A stretch of DNA of 5,404 nt from an uncultured Clostridia bacterium (lineage in GTDB: Bacteria; Bacillota; Clostridia; Oscillospirales; Ruminococcaceae). Positions 1 to 4,314 of this stretch are shown one piece after another (within the stretch, counting starts at the first letter, position 1; each line of letters starts with the position of its first letter). Below the pieces are notes generated by a model. That model searched no databases. It had not been told where the DNA came from and worked only from the letters and a program-made list of their open reading frames with translations. The stretch is from NCBI GenBank assembly GCA_947427325.1, contig CANEHP010000156.1:1-5404 (forward strand). Reading direction: 5' to 3'. The translations under genes and the position numbers were made by a program.

Positions 1-17
1 CATAGTAAGTGCTACCG

Positions 18-245
18 CTAAATTGCACTGTTGCATTTACTTTGAGAATTTACGGTGTTTTCCTTTCCTATATTTAAATTTTCATTGGGCGGCTTAACGT
101 TGACGATAACGTTTTCAATCTCAAACAGCAGGATTTCGTCCTCAAGGCTGTCAAAATCGACCTTCGCGCCCTTTGGCGGAAAATGGGGGACCTCTTGCAT
201 GAAAGCTTCAAGCTTTCGGAGACGGGGGGTGGTAATGAATAACAT
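18..245 (-). CDS. small protein of unknown function (75 aa)
   Basis: The family is not recognised. The protein starts MLFITTPRLRKLEAF, has a Pro-rich turn (PHFPPKG), an acidic stretch (residues about 29-43, DFDSLEDEILLFEIE) and a polar Asn/Lys/Ser-rich tail. It has no signal peptide, membrane segment or Cys cluster. The main support is the start: on the minus strand an AAAAGGAG Shine-Dalgarno (plus positions 253-260) lies 7 nt before the ATG at 245. It is divergent from the IS110 element on its right, whose insertion may have separated it from its native promoter; no convincing -35/-10 pair is visible close upstream. The tail after about residue 53 is low-complexity and may be a drifted or frameshifted C-terminus, so the gene could be a truncated remnant. 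The opposite-strand frame over the same DNA has no ribosome binding site. Confidence 0.5.
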   Translation of the reverse strand: MLFITTPRLRKLEAFMQEVPHFPPKGAKVDFDSLEDEILLFEIENVIVNVKPPNENLNIGKENTVNSQSKCNSAI

Positions 246-324
246 GGTTCTACTCCTTTTGCTACAATAAAATTACGGAGACCATGCGGTAGCCAATCGC
301 AATGTATCCGCGCTTGTTGTTTAG

Positions 325-413
325 GCTACAATAAGAGGGTAATAGGTCTGACGACACTCCTTTTGGACTTTCACGTCCGTCTAAGAAACAGTCAGCCATC
401 CTCTTGTTGCAGC
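325..413. repeat. long imperfect inverted repeat at the IS left end
   Basis: GCTACAATAAGAGGG (325-339) pairs with TCCTCTTGTTGCAGC (399-413); only one position fails to pair when G-T is allowed. Just inside, G346 with C397 and CTGAC 348-352 with GTCAG 391-395 continue the fold, which closes on the small hairpin 365-378. It is either one long hairpin across the presumed left end or the trace of guide-target complementarity. The 10-mer GCTACAATAA also occurs at 261-270, beside the ribosome binding site of the divergent small ORF. Confidence 0.55.
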
Positions 414-520
414 GTTCGATTAGAGCAGGTAGTTCCGCTCATTTCCAAGTGCGTTCGCGTACCTCAGCAAATAGAATAGGCAATAAGCAAACGGTGGTCG
501 CCGATTACAAATCCAATTTT
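345..520 (+). ncRNA. candidate bridge RNA (seekRNA) of the IS110 element
   Basis: IS110-group elements are known to encode a guide RNA of about 180 nt between the left end and the transposase; it pairs with target and donor DNA. This stretch has that position and size and contains no credible ORF. Foldable parts visible: CTGAC 348-352 with GTCAG 391-395, enclosing GGAC(TTTCAC)GTCC at 365-378; GAGC 423-426 with GCTC 437-440; GTGCG-TTCG-CGTAC at 449-462; AGGTA 427-431 as an alternative partner of TACCT 460-464. Segment 399-413 (TCCTCTTGTTGCAGC) pairs with flank 325-339 at 14 of 15 positions including two G-T wobbles. Segment 488-495 (CAAACGGT) resembles the right end at 1756-1764 (CAAACCGGT), as a donor guide would. 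RNA ends and loop assignment are inference. Confidence 0.4.
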
Positions 521-526
521 AAGGAG
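521..526 (+). promoter_or_regulatory. Shine-Dalgarno of the transposase, defining an ATA start
   Basis: AAGGAG lies 5 nt before ATA at 532. The reading frame is open from 523 (in-frame TAA at 520-522), and there is no ATG, GTG or TTG in frame before GTG 604. The protein between 532 and 604 contains the expected IS110 N-terminus, and no Shine-Dalgarno-like sequence precedes 604. Confidence 0.7.
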
Positions 527-531
527 TTTTT

Positions 532-1743
532 ATAAACGCTATTGGTATTGATGTTTCAAAAGGCAAAAGCACAGTTGCGATTATCCGCCCCTTTGGCGAG
601 ATCGTGAAAAAGCCTTTTGATGTTGCGCAAACTTCAAAAGATTTGAATGATTTGGCTGATTTCATTCTGTCTCTCAAAGGCGAATCCCGTGTCGTATTGG
701 AGCATACCGGAAAGTATTCTGCTCCGATTGCGGAAAGTCTTTGCAATGCCGGGATTTTTGTCAGTGTGGTAAATGCGAAGCTGATTTACAATTACGGCAA
801 TGATACAATTCGCCGTGACAAAACAGACAAGGTTGACTCCTTGAAAATAGCTTCCTATTGTCTTGACAAATGGGCTAAGCTATCACCATACACACCCGGA
901 AACAATATTCGCAAGATCATCAAAATTTACAACCGTCAGCTTAGCGAATACACCAAAATCAAAACTATGCTGAAAAATAACCTTATTTCGCTTCTCGATC
1001 AAACCTTTCCCGGTGCAAACGAGTTGTTTTCAAGCCCTGCCAGACAGTCTGACGGTCACGAAAAGTGGATCGACTTTGTCGCCGATTTTTGGCATTGCGA
1101 GTGCATTGCTTCGCTTTCCGAGAAAGCTTTCACAGAAAAGTATAAAAAGTGGTGCTACAAAAAAGGCTATCACTTTTCCGTTCAGAAAGCTGAAGATATT
1201 TACACTGCGTCCACAGGTCATTTCAGCACATTGCCGAAAAACGATTATACCAAATCGCTCATTATCAGCACAGTTTCTCAACTCAACAAGCTTTGTGAAA
1301 CGGTTTCGGTTATCAAGTCAGAGATGGAAAAACTTGCGTCTGAGCTGCCCGAATATGAAACGGTTATCGCAATGCACGGTGTAGGTAAAACCCTTGCGCC
1401 TCAACTGATTGCTGAAATCGGCGATATTCGCAGCTTTCCAAAACGCTCATCTCTTGCACGTTTTGCCGGAATTGAACCTCCGGAAAATCAATCCGGCAGC
1501 TACAATCAACATTCGCGGCGCATTTCCAAACAAGGCTCGCCGCATCTCAGAAGAGCATTGTTTCAAGTGATGTGCTGCGTTTTGCAATTAAAACACACTG
1601 ATGAACCTATTTTTCAGTTCCTTGACCGCAAACGTGCCGAGGGTAAACCATACAAGGTCTATATGATTGCCGGAGCGAATAAATTTCTTCGCATTTACTA
1701 CGCCCGTGTCAAGGAGTGCATTGATATATTGGGGGCAAAATGA
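532..1743 (+). CDS. IS110-family DEDD transposase (RNA-guided recombinase)
   Basis: The enzyme catalyses excision and insertion of its IS, directed by the bridge RNA. Read from the ATA at 532 it has 403 residues; the N-terminus is (M)NAIGIDVSKGKSTVAI. The RuvC-like DEDD_Tnp_IS110 domain spans about residues 3-160, with Asp7 (GIDVSK), Glu57 (VLEHTGKY), Asp99 and Asp102 (DKTDKVD). The spacing closely follows Asp11/Glu60/Asp102/Asp105 of IS621. A helical linker follows (about 165-275). The Transposase_20 domain begins at about 277 (MHGVGKTLAPQLIAEIG) and contains QSGSY, whose Ser321 is the likely nucleophile, then ISKQGSPHLRRAL. A GTG start at 604 would give 379 residues and lose Asp7, so it is probably not the functional start. 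The frame is intact to TGA 1741-1743. The ATA start may be a mutated ATG or a natural low-efficiency start that limits transposition. Confidence 0.92.
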   Translation: MNAIGIDVSKGKSTVAIIRPFGEIVKKPFDVAQTSKDLNDLADFILSLKGESRVVLEHTGKYSAPIAESLCNAGIFVSVVNAKLIYNYGNDTIRRDKTDKVDSLKIASYCLDKWAKLSPYTPGNNIRKIIKIYNRQLSEYTKIKTMLKNNLISLLDQTFPGANELFSSPARQSDGHEKWIDFVADFWHCECIASLSEKAFTEKYKKWCYKKGYHFSVQKAEDIYTASTGHFSTLPKNDYTKSLIISTVSQLNKLCETVSVIKSEMEKLASELPEYETVIAMHGVGKTLAPQLIAEIGDIRSFPKRSSLARFAGIEPPENQSGSYNQHSRRISKQGSPHLRRALFQVMCCVLQLKHTDEPIFQFLDRKRAEGKPYKVYMIAGANKFLRIYYARVKECIDILGAK

Positions 1744-1777
1744 TTAAGTGTTCTACAAACCGGTAATACTAATTTTG

Positions 1778-1938
1778 TCTGCCGGCAGGATAGGGCTACG
1801 CAGGAGTGCGACCCGAGCGGCTCGGCAGATGCGCAACCCCGATTTGGAAGAACCGCCGCCCGCATTTGCTGATACGGCTTAAAGCCAACTTATATCAGCT
1901 TGGGAGCGGTTTTTTCTTTGCCCAAAATCGGGATGTGC
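1778..1938 (+). ncRNA. folded non-coding segment, candidate structured RNA
   Basis: There are nested complementary arms on the plus strand. Domain 1: TCTGCCG 1778-1784 with CGGCAGA 1823-1829, enclosing GGG 1793-1795/CCC 1812-1814 and the hairpin CGCA-GGAG-TGCG at 1799-1810. Domain 2: GCGCA 1831-1835 with TGTGC 1934-1938, then CCCGATTT-GG 1838-1847 with CCAAAATCGGG 1922-1932 (one bulge). Inside domain 2: AACCGC 1851-1856 with GCGGTT 1906-1911, CCC 1859-1861 with GGG 1902-1904, GCTGATA 1868-1874 with TATCAGC 1893-1899, and GGC/GCC closing TTAAA at 1876-1886. The inner stem is followed by six T (1910-1915), as in an intrinsic terminator. It matches no riboswitch, tRNA, SRP, tmRNA or RNase P signature that I know. 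It lies directly right of the IS and could be host RNA, a mobile-element end or (less likely) part of the IS. Confidence 0.5.
1851..1917 (+). terminator. intrinsic terminator-like stem
   Basis: The stem of AACCGC 1851-1856 and GCGGTT 1906-1911, with internal pairing of GCTGATA and TATCAGC, runs into a T tract at 1910-1917. It would stop transcripts entering from the transposase gene or from a structured RNA that begins near 1770. Confidence 0.5.
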
Positions 1939-1955
1939 CGTAATGCGATAAACTC

Positions 1956-1985
1956 CGACGCGAAGCGTCGCTTTTGCGATTTTGC
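1956..1985 (+). terminator. short GC hairpin with T-rich tail
   Basis: CGACGC (1956-1961), loop GAA, GCGTCG (1965-1970), followed by CTTTTGCGATTTT. The 6-bp GC-rich stem is perfect but the T tract is interrupted, so termination would be moderate. It directly follows the folded segment 1778-1938. Confidence 0.4.
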
Positions 1986-2087
1986 TACGGGTCTGTTTTG
2001 TTGTGCCTGTTTTTCATTCTTTTTTGCTCCATTATTTTCCTGTTTCTTTTTTCATTTTTGGTATTGACTTTTATTAGCAGGTTTCTT
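1986..2087. other. T-rich intergenic stretch with no feature seen
   Basis: Very pyrimidine-rich on the plus strand, with many runs of four to six T. No gene, RNA or convincing promoter was found between the hairpin ending near 1985 and the minus-strand terminator at 2088-2112. Confidence 0.5.
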
Positions 2088-2112
2088 TGAAATAAAAAAC
2101 CGTAAGCGGTTT
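2088..2112 (-). terminator. intrinsic terminator, minus strand
   Basis: Read on the minus strand: AAACCG, loop CTTA, CGGTTT, then further T residues (TTTATTTC). The plus arms are 2097-2102 and 2107-2112. It is the last of the stop signals downstream of the tRNA-Leu unit and shields the IS side from minus-strand read-through. Confidence 0.6.
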
Positions 2113-2218
2113 CTGTATGCTCACAGGCTTTGTTGATAATGTATAAAAAACGAGGTAAAAATTTTATATGTCAGGGTTCGAAGCATCTCAAAATCTTTTT
2201 GGTAACAACTCTGTGCAA

Positions 2219-2268
2219 TAAAAAAAGCCTGTGATTAACTTCTCGGATTAGAGAAATCGGTCACAGAC
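2219..2268 (-). terminator. intrinsic terminator, minus strand (tRNA unit)
   Basis: On the minus strand GTCTGTGA and TCACAGGC form an 8-bp stem with one G-T pair (plus 2227-2234 with 2261-2268), topped by a TTCTC/GAGAA stem (2240-2244, 2251-2255) and followed by seven T. It is a strong terminator, well placed to end a transcript through the tRNA-Leu gene about 190 nt upstream. Confidence 0.7.
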
Positions 2269-2385
2269 ATACTGTACAATCTATACAAAACGGAATTGGA
2301 AAATTTTGTAAATATTTTTTACGGGGGAGTTCGAATCCATTTTTTAGTCGAAAAAAAACTACGGAATCGCAATCCTGTTTTTCAC

Positions 2386-2438
2386 AAGATTTATGCCCAC
2401 AAATGGCTTTGTACAGCCGTTTGTGGGCGTAATATCTT
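2386..2438. repeat. 23-bp inverted repeat hairpin next to the tRNA
   Basis: The arms 2386-2408 and 2415-2438 are complementary throughout apart from one bulged base and two G-T pairs; the core GCCCACAAATGGCT faces AGCCGTTTGTGGGC and the loop is TTGTAC. It begins 17 nt from the encoded CCA end of tRNA-Leu. It may be a 3' processing or termination hairpin, although the T tract on the minus side is poor (ATAAATCTTG). On the plus side the arm ends in CTTTTTGG. Confidence 0.7.
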
Positions 2439-2454
2439 TTTGGTCACAAAAAGA

Positions 2455-2541
2455 TGGTGCGGATAACAGGAGTTGAACCTGCACCCTCTTGCGAGGACTG
2501 GCACCTGAAGCCAGCGCGTCTGCCTATTCCGCCATATCCGC
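2455..2541 (-). tRNA. tRNA-Leu (anticodon CAG)
   Basis: Reads codon CUG. The acceptor stem GCGGATA (2541-2535) pairs with TATCCGC (2465-2459), followed by discriminator A and an encoded CCA (2457-2455). The anticodon stem is CTGGC/GCCAG around the loop TTCAGGT, giving anticodon CAG. The long class II variable arm CCTC-GCAA-GAGG fits Leu. The T arm has loop TTCAACT with stem GCAGG/CCTGT (one G-T pair). Length is 87 nt with CCA. It is transcribed on the minus strand, probably from the consensus promoter at 2742-2770, and followed by hairpins and terminators at 2386-2438 and 2219-2268. Confidence 0.96.
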
Positions 2542-2585
2542 AATATAATGATCTGAAATTTTCACACGGCTCAAATCCAAAACCG

Positions 2586-2633
2586 AGGTGGACTTTTTTC
2601 AAGTAACTCCACATATATCAAAAAGTCCAACCT
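2586..2633. repeat. inverted repeat in the tRNA unit spacer
   Basis: AGGTGGACTTTTT (2586-2598) pairs with AAAAAGTCCAACCT (2620-2633) with a single bulge, loop about 21 nt. It lies between the degenerate tRNA-like sequence and tRNA-Leu in the same predicted transcript, so it may be a processing hairpin. Confidence 0.5.
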
Positions 2634-2649
2634 TTCAATAACTATAAAT

Positions 2650-2711
2650 TTTAAATGCGCTGTCGCAACATAGCCCGAAGGCAAGGCATCTGCCGATTCA
2701 GCTGTATTCAC
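2650..2711 (-). pseudogene. degenerate tRNA-Leu-like sequence
   Basis: On the minus strand the first 26 nt from 2711 match the 5' part of the neighbouring tRNA-Leu at 19 of 26 positions, including the D-arm block GAAT-GGCAGA-GC. The anticodon region is changed to GCC-TTCG-GGC, a stable tetraloop hairpin, and no T arm or 3' acceptor strand (TATTCAC) can be found. It looks like a decayed tRNA copy in tandem with the functional one. Its conserved positions are those shared by all Leu tRNAs, so ancient duplication and loss is the likeliest reading. A non-tRNA leader with chance similarity is the alternative. Confidence 0.45.
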
Positions 2712-2741
2712 ATATTAATAACATATAATTGCAACAATTAA

Positions 2742-2770
2742 ATTATACTACAGTATTTAACATTTGTCAA
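2742..2770 (-). promoter_or_regulatory. perfect consensus sigma-A promoter (minus strand)
   Basis: On the minus strand TTGACA (plus 2770-2765) and TATAAT (plus 2747-2742) are separated by exactly 17 nt. Transcription would begin near 2735 and run through the tRNA-like sequence and tRNA-Leu, with no other plausible product. Full consensus strength suits a stable-RNA gene. Confidence 0.85.
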
Positions 2771-2863
2771 CACATATATAAAAGTTTTCATAAAGTAATC
2801 CTGTGTTGTCAATAGATGTGAACCGCAATATAAAAAATAACTTAAAAATAAGGAAGTATTGAC

Positions 2864-2959
2864 ATGAGGACAAGCAAAAATAGTTTGTCTGAAAAAAGAA
2901 ATAAAATTGGTGCTGCCGATAATGTAAGTCAGCAAAAGAACGGAAGATATTCAGGATAA
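2864..2959 (+). CDS. doubtful small basic ORF (31 aa)
   Basis: It begins MRTSKNSLSEKRNKIGAADN and is Lys/Arg/Ser/Asn-rich and hydrophilic. An AAGGA motif (2850-2854) lies about 9 nt before the ATG, and a hairpin with a T tract (3049-3073) follows. The family is not recognised. The next frame after about 2943 continues with protein-like EDIQDKLKISILATIEQI and a stop, so this may be the remains of a longer frameshifted gene. It has no clear promoter. Confidence is low. Confidence 0.25.
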   Translation: MRTSKNSLSEKRNKIGAADNVSQQKNGRYSG

Positions 2960-3004
2960 ACTGAAAATATCGATTTTAGCGACAATCGAACAAATATAAG
3001 AAAA

Positions 3005-3027
3005 GGGAAAACCAACGGTGTTTTCCC
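3005..3027 (-). terminator. hairpin with T tail on the minus strand
   Basis: GGGAAAAC (3005-3012) pairs with GTTTTCCC (3020-3027), 7-nt loop. Read on the minus strand it is followed by TTTTCTTAT; on the plus strand there is no T run. Confidence 0.4.
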
Positions 3028-3048
3028 CAAAGTTAAGATCATAGCCTT

Positions 3049-3073
3049 AAAATCGAGGCTTTAGCCCGATTTT
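3049..3073. terminator. bidirectional terminator-like hairpin
   Basis: AAAATCG (3049-3055), GGC, loop TTTA, GCC, CGATTTT (3067-3073), with one bulged A. A and T flanks on either side allow termination in both directions. It isolates the xre promoter region from transcription on the left. Confidence 0.55.
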
Positions 3074-3079
3074 CGGCAA

Positions 3080-3116
3080 GCTGAAAAAATCAGCATTTTC
3101 TCGCTTAAAAAACGAG
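3080..3116 (+). repeat. two further small hairpins
   Basis: GCTGA-AAAAA-TCAGC (3080-3094) is followed by ATTTTC; CTCG (3100-3103) pairs with CGAG (3113-3116). With the two hairpins to the left they form a dense cluster upstream of the xre promoter. Confidence 0.4.
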
Positions 3117-3137
3117 TTATTCTCAAAAAATGCGTTA

Positions 3138-3166
3138 TTGCTTTACAGGACAATTCCTGATACAAT
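3138..3166 (+). promoter_or_regulatory. probable promoter of the XRE regulator gene
   Basis: TTGCTT (3138-3143), 17-nt spacer, TACAAT (3161-3166; five of six consensus bases). The spacer contains the dyad CAGGA-CAAT-TCCTG (3146-3159), a natural place for a repressor to block polymerase. Confidence 0.5.
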
Positions 3167-3168
3167 AA

Positions 3169-3190
3169 CCTTAGACAAAAAAGTCTAAGG
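3169..3190. promoter_or_regulatory. perfect 8-bp inverted repeat, operator candidate
   Basis: CCTTAGAC, six A, GTCTAAGG. It starts 3 nt after the -10 box and covers the expected transcription start of xre. It could be the autoregulatory operator of the XRE protein or a small leader hairpin in the mRNA. Confidence 0.45.
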
Positions 3191-3206
3191 CAAGGCAGCT
3201 GCTGAT

Positions 3207-3242
3207 TTTCGTAAAGGAGAATTGTTTCGTAAAGGAGAATTG
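3207..3242 (+). repeat. 18-bp perfect tandem duplication carrying the ribosome binding site
   Basis: TTTCGTAAAGGAGAATTG occurs at 3207-3224 and again at 3225-3242 with no mismatch or gap. Each unit has the Shine-Dalgarno AAAGGAG. The second (3231-3237) is 7 nt from ATG 3245 and is the working one; the first is 18 nt further away and has no start codon of its own. Confidence 0.95.
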
Positions 3243-3244
3243 TC

Positions 3245-4291
3245 ATGAATTATATAGGCAAAAAAATAAAAGAGCTGAGACTGAAAAAAGATATGACGCA
3301 GGAAAAGCTTGCGGATAGGCTTGGTATTGCCTATCAGACGGTTTCAAAGTGGGAAACGGGAATAACAAGTCCCGACCTGTCCCTTATTGTTCCTTTGGCA
3401 AGGCTGTTTCGTGTGACCACCGATGAATTGTTCTGTTACAGCGAAAGCGCAGACGATCTTTTAAAGGAAAAGCTGGAAAACGAATATGAGCAAACATGGC
3501 AAAGCGGAGATTTAAAACGGCGCTTTGAAATTTCGGAGCAGGCGGTAAAGGAATTTCCCGATGATATGGAGTGGCTCGACCGTCTTGCATGGGCTCAGGC
3601 GATGAGATCCTATGAGTGCGAGGACGACGCCGAATATATCAGTGAGCAGGAGGAAGCGATCAAGAAATTTGCAGCCGTAATAGATAATACTTCTGACGGC
3701 GAAGTAAGATCAAGCTCAATCCTTGGAATAGTGCAGTATTTATCTTGCAGAGGAAGAAACGATGAAGCAAAAGCGTATGCAGAGCTGTACCCCGAATCCG
3801 ACTCTGTAAGAAAAGACGACGTTATGCTTAATTGTCTTTGCGGCGAAGAAAAAGAGATCCATTATCAAAAAATGCTGGATAAAAGACTGCTTGATCTGCT
3901 GAATCTGATAGGGAGAAACAGCCGGCTTGCCTGTGAGGCACAGCAGGAAATACTGAAAGTTATGATGCCCGATGAAAACTATGCTTATTACAACTGCATT
4001 TTATCGGATAACTTCTTTATGCAGGCAAGATTTAAGGTGAATGAAAAAGATTTTGAAGGCGCAGTGGAAATGCTGAAAAAGTCTCTTTATTATGCAGAGG
4101 AATATGACAAATGCGTAAGCGCCGATGTTGTGACTTACACAGGTCCGTTTTTTTCAAAGCTGCAAGTGAATACCTCCGAAATATGCAAAACGGGAACAGC
4201 CACACGGAAGGAGGAAATAAAGGAAAGGCTTATGAAGAACCCTTGTTTTGAACCCTTGAGAAGCAGGGAGGATTTTAAAAGCTTATTCTGA
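3245..4291 (+). CDS. XRE-family transcriptional regulator with TPR-like C-terminal domain
   Basis: A cytoplasmic DNA-binding regulator of 348 aa. Residues about 4-62 form an HTH_3/Cro-C1 domain: first helices IGKKIKELRLKKDMT, then TQEKLADRLGI (18-28), recognition helix AYQTVSKWETG (29-39) and the usual SPDLSLIVPLARLFRVTTDELF. Residues about 72-348 are predicted helical and TPR-like, for example ARFKVNEKDFEGAVEMLKKSL (261-281), ending with NPCFEPLRSREDFKSLF. In related proteins such a tail senses a peptide or protein partner; the ligand here is unknown. There are no membrane segments. The start is set by AAAGGAG 7 nt upstream. The gene is probably monocistronic, with promoter at 3138-3166 and dyads suggesting autoregulation. 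The target genes are not in the window. Confidence 0.9.
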   Translation: MNYIGKKIKELRLKKDMTQEKLADRLGIAYQTVSKWETGITSPDLSLIVPLARLFRVTTDELFCYSESADDLLKEKLENEYEQTWQSGDLKRRFEISEQAVKEFPDDMEWLDRLAWAQAMRSYECEDDAEYISEQEEAIKKFAAVIDNTSDGEVRSSSILGIVQYLSCRGRNDEAKAYAELYPESDSVRKDDVMLNCLCGEEKEIHYQKMLDKRLLDLLNLIGRNSRLACEAQQEILKVMMPDENYAYYNCILSDNFFMQARFKVNEKDFEGAVEMLKKSLYYAEEYDKCVSADVVTYTGPFFSKLQVNTSEICKTGTATRKEEIKERLMKNPCFEPLRSREDFKSLF

Positions 4292-4300
4292 AGGCTGTTA

Positions 4301-4313
4301 GCGCCTTATACTA
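4301..4313 (+). repeat. 13-bp direct repeat, copy 1
   Basis: GCGCCTTATACTA, repeated exactly at 4576-4588. This copy lies 9 nt after the xre stop codon; with AAGGC at 4291-4295 it forms an interrupted dyad AAGGC-N7-GCCTT. Confidence 0.7.
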
Positions 4314-4314
4314 T

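Larger units (their letters stand above)
338..1768 (+). mobile_element. IS110-family insertion sequence (approximate ends)
   Basis: The element consists of a long non-coding left end, one DEDD-type transposase gene and a very short right end, which is the IS110-group (not IS1111-group) arrangement. The transposase assigns the family with high certainty. The ends are inferred: the 7-bp sequence GGTAATA occurs at 338-344 and again at 1762-1768, and each copy is preceded by CTACAA (326-331 and 1753-1758). If this repeat contains the recombination core, the element is about 1.42 kb and the right end begins about 20 bp after the stop codon. IS110 elements lack conventional terminal inverted repeats, so exact ends need comparison with an empty site. 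Confidence 0.6.

Noticed and set aside
11..293. 8-bp inverted pair GCTACCGC (11-18) and GCGGTAGC (286-293) flanking the small ORF
   Set aside because: Too short to call element ends, and the context outside the 8 bp does not match.
519..1384. Frames overlapping the transposase on either strand
   Set aside because: Shadows of the transposase gene; no ribosome binding sites or family motifs.
604..1743. Transposase starting at GTG 604 (379 aa)
   Set aside because: It lacks a ribosome binding site and removes the GIDVSK segment with the first catalytic Asp; the frame is open to 523 with a good Shine-Dalgarno for 532.
1748..1882. 44-codon plus-strand frame ending DLEEPPPAFADTA
   Set aside because: Protein-like in composition but without a ribosome binding site, and it lies across the nested inverted repeats. 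A gene remnant is possible but not supportable.
1933..2067. Cys/Phe-rich 44-codon frame on the plus strand
   Set aside because: No Shine-Dalgarno; its composition is what a T-rich intergenic strand produces.
2168..2221. 17-codon frame after a GAGG motif
   Set aside because: Spacing to the ATG is about 13 nt, it is too short to judge, and it runs into a minus-strand terminator.
2738..2935. 65-codon minus-strand frame
   Set aside because: It contains the consensus promoter of the tRNA unit, has an odd hydrophobic/Cys composition and no ribosome binding site.
3061..3246. 61-codon minus-strand frame
   Set aside because: It covers the hairpins, promoter and duplicated ribosome binding site of xre; the repeated LLYE residues simply translate the 18-bp duplication.
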